From the NCBI GenBank assembly GCA_011037195.1, contig JAAEAF010000236.1, positions 124,001 to 188,000 on the forward strand: 64,000 bases of DNA, read 5' to 3'. The translations under genes and the position numbers were made by a program. This document shows positions 57,620 through 64,000 of the stretch, piece after piece. The notes below the pieces were generated by a model, which did not search any database, was not told the DNA's origin, and worked only from the letters and a program-made list of their open reading frames with translations. The DNA is from Triatoma infestans (taxonomy: Eukaryota > Arthropoda > Insecta > Hemiptera > Reduviidae). The stretch's first letter is position 1; each line of letters opens with the position of its first letter.

Positions 57620-58590
57620 TTTACTTAATTTTACTCCTAGTAAGAGGAAATATCGCAATAACGGGTCGAATTTGCAATAACGACTTACTGAATGTTTTTT
57701 TTTTTTTAGTTTTTTGCAATTTCTCGAAAACGGCTACGAAGACGAAGTTTTCTTTAAACTTGTGTGTACTACCTATAGATTTTTGTAGGGGATTACTGCA
57801 CTGCGACCTGAAAGATCTATTGCGCCACCAGAGCCGGCCTCCAAGCACCGTTCTCTAGCTACAGACAACACTGCCCATCACCGGACAGTGAGTTGTAGAG
57901 GCTCAGGCTCCTAGGAGGAGAAAATCTAAGAGCAGCATGCTGGATTCGAACCCGGGATCTCCGCATTGCTAGTCCAGCGCGCTATCATTGAGCTAATCCA
58001 TCCTTCTCCCTTGGCTTTCACCAATTAACTAGGGACGAGACCCTAGTTTGTGTACTGTGTTTGTCCTTGTCTGTAAAGTGTAGAGTGTATTTAGTTTAAG
58101 GGTATTGTGTACTGTTCTGATGTAGTGCATGGAGCTGAGGGTCGCTACTCCCCAAGTAACTGCATGCAACAGATACTCCTTGCGGCGTGCACTACCTATA
58201 CACTGAAATAACTATCCCTTTCATTTTGAATTTCCCAGAAAAATCAACTTTTTTAGGAGCTCAGAGGGTAACGTTAGCTTTAGTCTTTTCTTTGAAGGGC
58301 CATTTCAGTAAATGTGGCTCTACCATCTGTATAGTATTAATATAAATTAGAAGCATTGTTAGAATTCCAAATATGAAGAAAATCGGTTAACCGGAAGTGC
58401 GAATTTACTAAATAAGTTATTGAGTTTCTTTCTTTTTTTGGAGTTTATCGTCACTATTACCCCTATCCCCACTACATTTATGTTTGGGTCAAATGAGTAT
58501 GAGCACATTTTTAATTTGTCATTTTTTATATAATTAATTTTATCATAAGAAAATCGTGTGATTATTCACACCAGATTTGTTTTATTATTA
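57620..58590 (-). mobile_element. HX-family element interrupted by composite SINE
   Basis: The right end hairpin is reversed at 57628-57650 (TTTTACTCCTAGTAAGAGG). Monomer sequence AAGTTTTCTTTAAACTTGTG at 57745 stops at the SINE insertion and resumes at 58201. TTAACCGGAAGTGCGAATTTAC at 58386, and the left-end flank ATTCACACCAGATTTG at 58564-58579. Confidence 0.65.
57778..58190 (-). mobile_element. Composite SINE, copy G (extra 5' module)
   Basis: A perfect 10-bp TSD ACTACCTATA at 57768-57777 and 58191-58200 delimits a 413-bp unit. On the minus strand it begins with a 185-bp module (GCCGCAAGGAGTATCTG… CCCTAGTTAATTGGTGAAAG, 58190-58010). The tRNA-like SINE follows (head near 58005, B box GGTTCGAATCC at 57950) with the 3' end GTCGCAGTGCAGTAATCCCC. 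The tRNA-derived promoter is therefore internal, not at the 5' end. Confidence 0.9.
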
Positions 58591-58599
58591 TAATCTATT

Positions 58600-59626
58600 A
58601 GTTATAGAAGAAATACTACAAAAGTTTCCTTCATTATATTTAACTATTGAAGAAATTACACAATTTTATACTTTTCCCCAAATTAACAAGTAGTATCACT
58701 GAACTATATTAGTGGTTAACTTAGTAGAGGAAGTGAGAGTAGTTGAGAGACAGGCAGAATGGTTATGTTCCGAACTTGATCACCAGTAAGCACAAAGTAC
58801 CAGTTGCACAAATTCCCAAGGATCACTTCACTACCCATACTTCTGCATCTATCTACACTGAAATCCTCTCTCTCTCTCATTCATCTTTCTCTCTCTCTCT
58901 AGCTCTATACACCCTTCTCTTGCAATCTATAATGCATTTCTCGTGTCTTTACCCTCTGTTCAGTTTTAAAATCTCCTCATCTCCTCCTCACCCAGACTGC
59001 ATCCCAGTGTTTTAACGAGCCTACCATTTCCGTCCATACTTTTCATTTTCCCACACACACACATACACACACCATCACCATATCTTTCCTCCCGTACTCT
59101 GTTGCTCTTTTCACGCTTAATCTTTTAATGACTGGAATTATTTTCGCTCTACCTGTTAAATGTTCACAGAACCATGAATAAATTCTAGACGGTTTTAATT
59201 TTAAATTACCAATGAAATTCATTCTCTATAACACTGCTATGTTCATTAAAGCTAATGCCCCCCCCCCAAAAAAAAAAGATTTCTGGAACGCTTTCTTGTG
59301 CAAAGAAATAAAGAAATGGATTCTTAACAAAAATCCTTTCATCTTTTAAAAATAAAGAAAAAGAAAATTACGATTTCAAAATCTGATACGAATATACTTG
59401 CACCACGCAAACACTTTCGCATCTCTCCCTCTGTTAATTAGATTCCAAGTGATTAATTATTGTCGATAAGTGAATTCTCATGTAATTATCGAGATTCTTC
59501 TATGTTCCATGTTTACTTCTCTGATTGCTGCACTAGAAGAATTGGGAACTAATTTTTGAAATTATGTTTTCTCCAGAAAACTCGTATCCTGAATAGCAAT
59601 CAAAAAAATTTTTAACGACTGGTCTT

Positions 59627-59665
<39 letters not shown>

Positions 59666-60035
59666 TGTGACCAAATTTTGTGAAATAATATTGCACGAAG
59701 CTCAAACTTGATGTTTACTTTTATGTACCACCATCGTATCCGATTACCTTTGGCTTTGGTCAAAATCTCTCAGCTAGAATTGCGCACTTGCTATTTTTTT
59801 TTTTTCAGTTTTTCTTATATTTCTCAAAAATGACTCCAATTATTTTCTTCAAACTTCATGTACTATCTTCACTCTAATGTGGTGCCAGTGCATGTCTTGC
59901 CTGCATTAAATCATATGACACTTGGTACAGCTAAATCATTCAATAAATCACATGAGGCGTGATATATGAAATCGACATCCACCCACGCTAGGAAAACAGG
60001 AATGTTGGTAAAGTTATAGGCTATTATACTTTTTA
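58600..60035. other. Stretch with microsatellites and one HX scrap, no recognised gene
   Basis: (CT)n at 58866-58900, a 10-C run near 59257, (GT)n at 59632-59660, and HX monomer in reverse at 59750-59870 (AAAAATGACTCCAATTATTTTC). Confidence 0.5.
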
Positions 60036-60040
60036 ATTTT

Positions 60041-60333
60041 TAGTAAGGGTTGTTTTTCAATAGAAAATACCATTCTATTTATTCCATTTTATCATTTTTC
60101 TTTCATTACTCCCTCGACGTTTCGGCAACTGATTATGCCATTTTCAAGAGGATGATAAATTACAATACTGTAATACTCAAAATCATTTTTTACAGTAGTG
60201 TAATATTATTATCCTCTTGAAAATGGAGTAACCAGACGCCGAAACGTCGAGTGAATAATGAAAGAAAAATAATAAAATTAAAATAAATAGAAGGCTTAAA
60301 ATTGGTATTTTCTATTGAAAAACAGCCCTTGCT
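60041..60333. repeat. Long snap-back inverted repeat with CGAAACGTCGAG ends
   Basis: The left arm 60041-60157 is the reverse complement of 60211-60333 with few changes: both contain TTTTCAATAGAAAATACC-type sequence and CTCGACGTTTCGGC / GCCGAAACGTCGAG. The spacer is about 53 bp and is itself partly palindromic. The phrase CCTCTTGAAAATGG… CGAAACGTCGAG resembles degraded 3' ends of Penelope-like elements. Confidence 0.75.
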
Positions 60334-60339
60334 AAAAAA

Positions 60340-61690
60340 AAAACAGGAATGAGAAGTTATGGAAAGTAGGGGAAGTTAAGAATCATATATAAACGCTAGC
60401 AACACTCAAACCATCAGGAAGTCTGTGATGTTAGATTTGCAAGAAAACATGCTCACTAACACTCGGCCAGTCCAGTCTGTCATACCTTCCCCTGTTTACT
60501 CATTCCAATATATTCAGTGTTCAGTCAGTGTACATTTTTAATTCTTTAATTTTTTTCTGTACACTCTATAAAAACTACACTACATCACATATAAAAAAAA
60601 ATCTTTTACCTCTATTTGAAACATTTCTGGGGAAAAAAACATTGATTGTAGAAAGTTCTTGGGGGGGAATCTGTGATATTTAATTTCAACGATTATTGGG
60701 GTTTGTTCTAAACGCTGCCTTCTGGACTACAATGTAATCACATTCAACTTATGTGGCAAATCAAAATGTTTATATTAAGGCAATTAAACATTTCATTTTT
60801 GAAGATAATTTGTCACTTTATAACTGTGTTAACATTAGTAAGAAAAATTCCACTGGTACATACCAATTTCTTATTAAATAAAGTTTAATGGATTTTTGAA
60901 TGTTGTAAGAACCGCGTTATTAATTTTTAACCAAAACATAAATATCAAGATATCCCATTTTAAAATATTTATTATTTTATAATATTAGATTTCTACACTT
61001 AACTTGATATCCTAAATAAAGCCATTATTTCTTAAATAATTCGGTTATCGGCATCATTTAACAACGTACTCCATTTAATGAAGTATTGAGCCAAATTGGG
61101 TTAGACTCTCTTTTAAGTTTGCTTTTGCTGATGTTTGTATACTAATCTATAATGGTCGATGAAGTTAAGCATTTAATGTCTCTCCCACAGGATTCTAAAT
61201 CTCTCCCTTAGGTGTTAAACTCCCTTTTCATTGACCCTCTCTGTAAAGGGCTGTGTGGTCGGGATTGAGGGTTAGGACTGCAGGGTAAAAGAAGATATCC
61301 ATGGTCGGCAGTTAGTGATAGCAAGCCTTGGTAGATAATGGGGGATCTCACCTAATATCCTTAGAGCTAGTGCCACCACCATCCTAGTGTAGGGGTAAAG
61401 GTGGTTTATGGTGTTCCGTAGGTAAGAGCTGATTGGCCAACTTCTCAATTCTCTGTTGTGAACTGTTGAACGCCATAAATAAATGCGATTAGCAAGGGAG
61501 AACACATTTAAGGCATTGTAATCTCTACCTTTTACTTTTTCTTTACACTCTTTCTTACACTATTTCTATCCGTTTCTTCTTTGGTGTTTTACTGATTATC
61601 CTCTAGCCTTTTACTATATATTCTTATTCTGAATTTCTTTAAGAGCATTTTGCTGTTATTCAAAGTCTATCTGACAAGTAATATTTACGA
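60340..61690. other. Stretch without recognised gene
   Basis: HX-like scrap at 60615-60730 (TTTGAAACATTTCTGGGG, CTGCCTTCTGGACTAC). A less AT-rich part, 61190-61510, has no recognised identity. Confidence 0.45.
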
Positions 61691-61694
61691 AAGC

Positions 61695-62290
61695 CATTTT
61701 ACTTTCTCCTACTCCTAGTAAGAGGAAGGAGTTTGTTAGTGTCAAATGTGTTTTCACCGGAAATACAGGTTTTTAATTTTTTTTTTTTTTAATTTAAGGC
61801 GCGTCACATCTATGGTCACTGGCGTCTGGAGCCTTCTCAGCGCACTGCCGGCCTCCGTACAGTGTTCTCTCGTTACAGACAACACTGTCCATCACCGGAT
61901 AGTGGGCTGTAGAGGCTCCTAGGAAGAACAAATCTAAGGGTAGCACAGCTGGACTCGAACCCGGGTCCTCCAGTATGCTAACCACTTAGCTATCGCTTCC
62001 CTACACGTTTCCCTCCCTTCCCTGCACACACACAAAAAAAACATGTTTTTAAATATTTTCAATTCGAAACAAATGTATTTTAGCAAATGATCTGTGTGTT
62101 ATATGTGTGGAGTGACTGAGTGTTGTGAAAAAAATATCTCAAAAACGAAAAAAATCGAAAGCTTAAATTAGGTATTACATTTAGGTAATTCGCATCTGAC
62201 ACGAACGTTTCATGTGAAATTCATCAACCGCTAGTGGAACTTTACTGAATAATTTTTATTTTTTATTTTTTGCGATTTTTTACATTAATA
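61695..62290 (-). mobile_element. HX-family fragment interrupted by SINE copy H
   Basis: End hairpin ACTTTCTCCTACTCCTAGTAAG at 61701-61722, right arm TTTTCACCGGAAATACAGG at 61751-61769, then the SINE. Arm and CA tract follow (62026-62035, AACATGTTTTTAAATATT), then AAAAACGAAAAAAATCGAAAG at 62141 and ACCGCTAGTGGAACTTTAC at 62228. Confidence 0.65.
61783..62002 (-). mobile_element. tRNA-derived SINE, copy H
   Basis: B-box region GGGTTCGAGTCC near 61960, body CTAGGAGCCTC. The 3' end GTGACGCGCCTTAAATT and an A-run (reverse of the T-run at 61778-61791) match copy D. Confidence 0.85.
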
Positions 62291-63445
62291 AACCTACAGA
62301 ACTACGAGCAAATGGATTACGCCATTATTTGTTTTCTCTCATGTACACATCCTTTTCTGATAAACACACTCACACACACACACACCCACCCATACGCCAC
62401 AATCATACATCTCTGTCCCTATATCTTTCTCTCAATTGGAGTTTCTGCCTCCACTGACTGCAACTATTCCACATCCAGCTGCAAAGGTAAGTCTCTTATT
62501 TTCCATTGATACTATAGTTATTTGAACATTGGCTTTTCCTATTTCTTGTGCCTGCTCAATTAATCCACTTCCGTTTCAGCTCTTTCTCTTCTTTGCATGT
62601 CCTGCCTTGGGTGTTCGAGCAGAGAGACGCTCAATCAGAACTAAGACATGATTTATGAAGAAGATCTATAATTAAGAACCCTTAATTATATTTAAAAAAA
62701 TGATGAATAAATGTTCAAAGTAAATTAATTTTGAATTATAAAAAATTCAGAGTCGATTGAAAACAAACAATTCGTGAAAACACATCAGTCTTTTTTTTAA
62801 ACAATTAAACAGAATAAAGTTATTTTTATTAATGATGATGTAAAATAAACACACAGCTTTTACGACCTTCAAGAAATCATTATTTTTGAAAACGTATTAC
62901 TATATTTTGTTTTTGTTTTTTCTTTTTATTAAAATATACACTGTTGCAGTTCGCTTGATGACTTGGCTTTATAAAAATGATACTGAAACAAACAATAAGT
63001 CATTTGTTATCGTTGCAAGGCTAACAAAACAATGATTGTACGTACCTTGTTTTCTTTTTTATTGTATTATTTTAATTGAACAGTCTATAAATAGTACGCT
63101 CGCACATTACATGTTGTTAACTATTGAAATAATATAATAATATTAATAATGGTGCTTGTTTACTGCACGATCAACAATCTTTAAAAAAAATAAAAAACAG
63201 TAGCAGACTTCGTCTGCTGCCGAACTGGTTGTACTAATACTGCTAATACAAAGATTAATTCTTAATATATACTAAAAATGAAATAAAATAAAACTTGAAA
63301 ACAATTTATTCTGTTAATTATATGCCACACTTACTTTGTAAAGAACACAGCCTGCAGCCATGGATTGCATTTAAATTTATCACTTTGCCACACATTGGAA
63401 TAAAATATAAGTTACTGTAGAGGAGCCTTTCTCCCTATCAGTTAG
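62291..63445. other. AT-rich stretch without confident gene
   Basis: CAAAG|GTAAGT at 62484-62493 is a perfect splice-donor consensus after a short open stretch, a weak exon candidate. The rest is AT-rich with (CA)n at 62369-62384. Confidence 0.4.
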
Positions 63446-63451
63446 TGTTTA

Positions 63452-63591
63452 CTTTCTCTTACTCCTAGTAAAAGAAAAATATTGAACAAAATATCTCATA
63501 AATGGAAGTTTAAACATGAAGGTTTCAGTCAAAAACCATCAATCTGAAGCGATGATTTTCTTTAAACTTCCTGTACATAGATAAATACCTA
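63452..63591 (-). repeat. HX-family fragment at the right edge
   Basis: End hairpin ACTTTCTCTTACTCCTAGTAA at 63451-63471 and reversed monomer GATGATTTTCTTTAAACTTCC at 63551-63571, interrupted by the composite SINE. Confidence 0.65.
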
Positions 63592-64000
63592 GCCGCCAAG
63601 GGGTATCTGTTGCATGCAGTTACTTAGGGAGTAACGACACCACGGGTTTCCACAACTCAGTACTCCATGCACTTCATCAGAACAGTACACAATACACTTA
63701 AACTAATACACTCTACACTTTACAGACAAGAACAAACACAGTACACAAACTAGGGTCTCCGTCCCTAGTTAAATGGCGAAAGCCAAGGAAGAAGGAAGGG
63801 ATTAGCCTCAGTGGTAGTGTGCTGGACTAGCAACGCGGAGGCGCCGGGTTCGAATCCAGCAGTGCTACCCTTAGATTTTTTCTTCCTAGGAAAAACTCAT
63901 TGTCCTGTGATGGGCAGTATTGTCTGTAGCTAGAGAATACAACGCTGCTTGGAGGGCGGTTGTGGATTGGAGAAGGCTCTGAGGGCTCAATAGATCTTTC
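63592..64000 (+). mobile_element. Composite SINE, copy I, cut by window end
   Basis: The 5' module GCCGCCAAGGGGTATCTG to AAATGGCGAAAGCCAAGG (63592-63793) matches copy G. The tRNA-like head GGGATTAGCCTCAGTGGTAG (63805) and B box GGGTTCGAATCC (63847-63858) follow, then the body CTTCCTAGG and GGAGAAGGCTCTGAGGG. The A-tail lies beyond the window. Confidence 0.9.

Overview
The window is AT-rich eukaryotic nuclear DNA, most likely from an arthropod and probably an insect. The evidence is indirect: decayed insect-type retrotransposons (R1-like with a DUF4780-like ORF1, Jockey, CR1/Jockey-like, RTE), mariner and hAT remnants, a tRNA-derived SINE family, a TTAGG-like patch near 42.0 kb, and a TATA plus TCAGT initiator in arthropod spacing. 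I see no operon, CRISPR array, rRNA gene or functional tRNA gene. Almost all recognisable sequence is mobile-element debris, much of it nested.

Layout. 0-6.5 kb: AT-rich, one SINE copy with target-site duplication (TSD), one degenerate SINE copy. 6.5-8.4 kb: short LTR element with a broken SAP-like/Gag region and a 3' LTR whose 5' part is inverted. 8.7-12.1 kb: two broken non-LTR elements on the minus strand. 16.1-19.1 kb: a member of the dominant repeat family (here HX) split by an R1-type RT/RNase H fragment. 21.8-22.8 kb: the best complete HX copy. 24.6-28.9 kb: an R1-like element with a perfect 14-bp TSD, scrambled and internally deleted. 29.3-32.6 kb: the only convincing host gene, two exons on the minus strand, whose 2.8-kb intron holds an HX copy, itself split by a second terminal-inverted-repeat element carrying a 138-codon reading frame. 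33.6-37.3 kb: mariner remnant, possible hammerhead-ribozyme relic, hAT ends. 38.9-44.1 kb: SINE, HX copy split by a Jockey element, RTE tail, second mariner. 45.6-50.7 kb: retropepsin fragment, R1 fragment fused to HX arrays, SINE, a non-LTR C-terminus. 52.4-53.9 kb: SINE beside an RTE reverse transcriptase relic. 55.5-64 kb: more HX copies, a long snap-back repeat, and two copies of a composite SINE with an extra 5' module.

The unifying feature is HX, with at least a dozen copies or fragments. It starts with ACTTTCTCTTACT, ends with the complement of that sequence inside a terminal hairpin, and carries about 300-bp monomers followed by a (CA)n-containing arm. This architecture resembles non-autonomous Helentron-type elements. 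HX copies are also the host for most other insertions here.

The host gene is predicted from sequence alone: core promoter, signal-peptide exon, canonical splice sites in matching phase, and a second exon ending in a membrane segment. I could not assign it to a known family.
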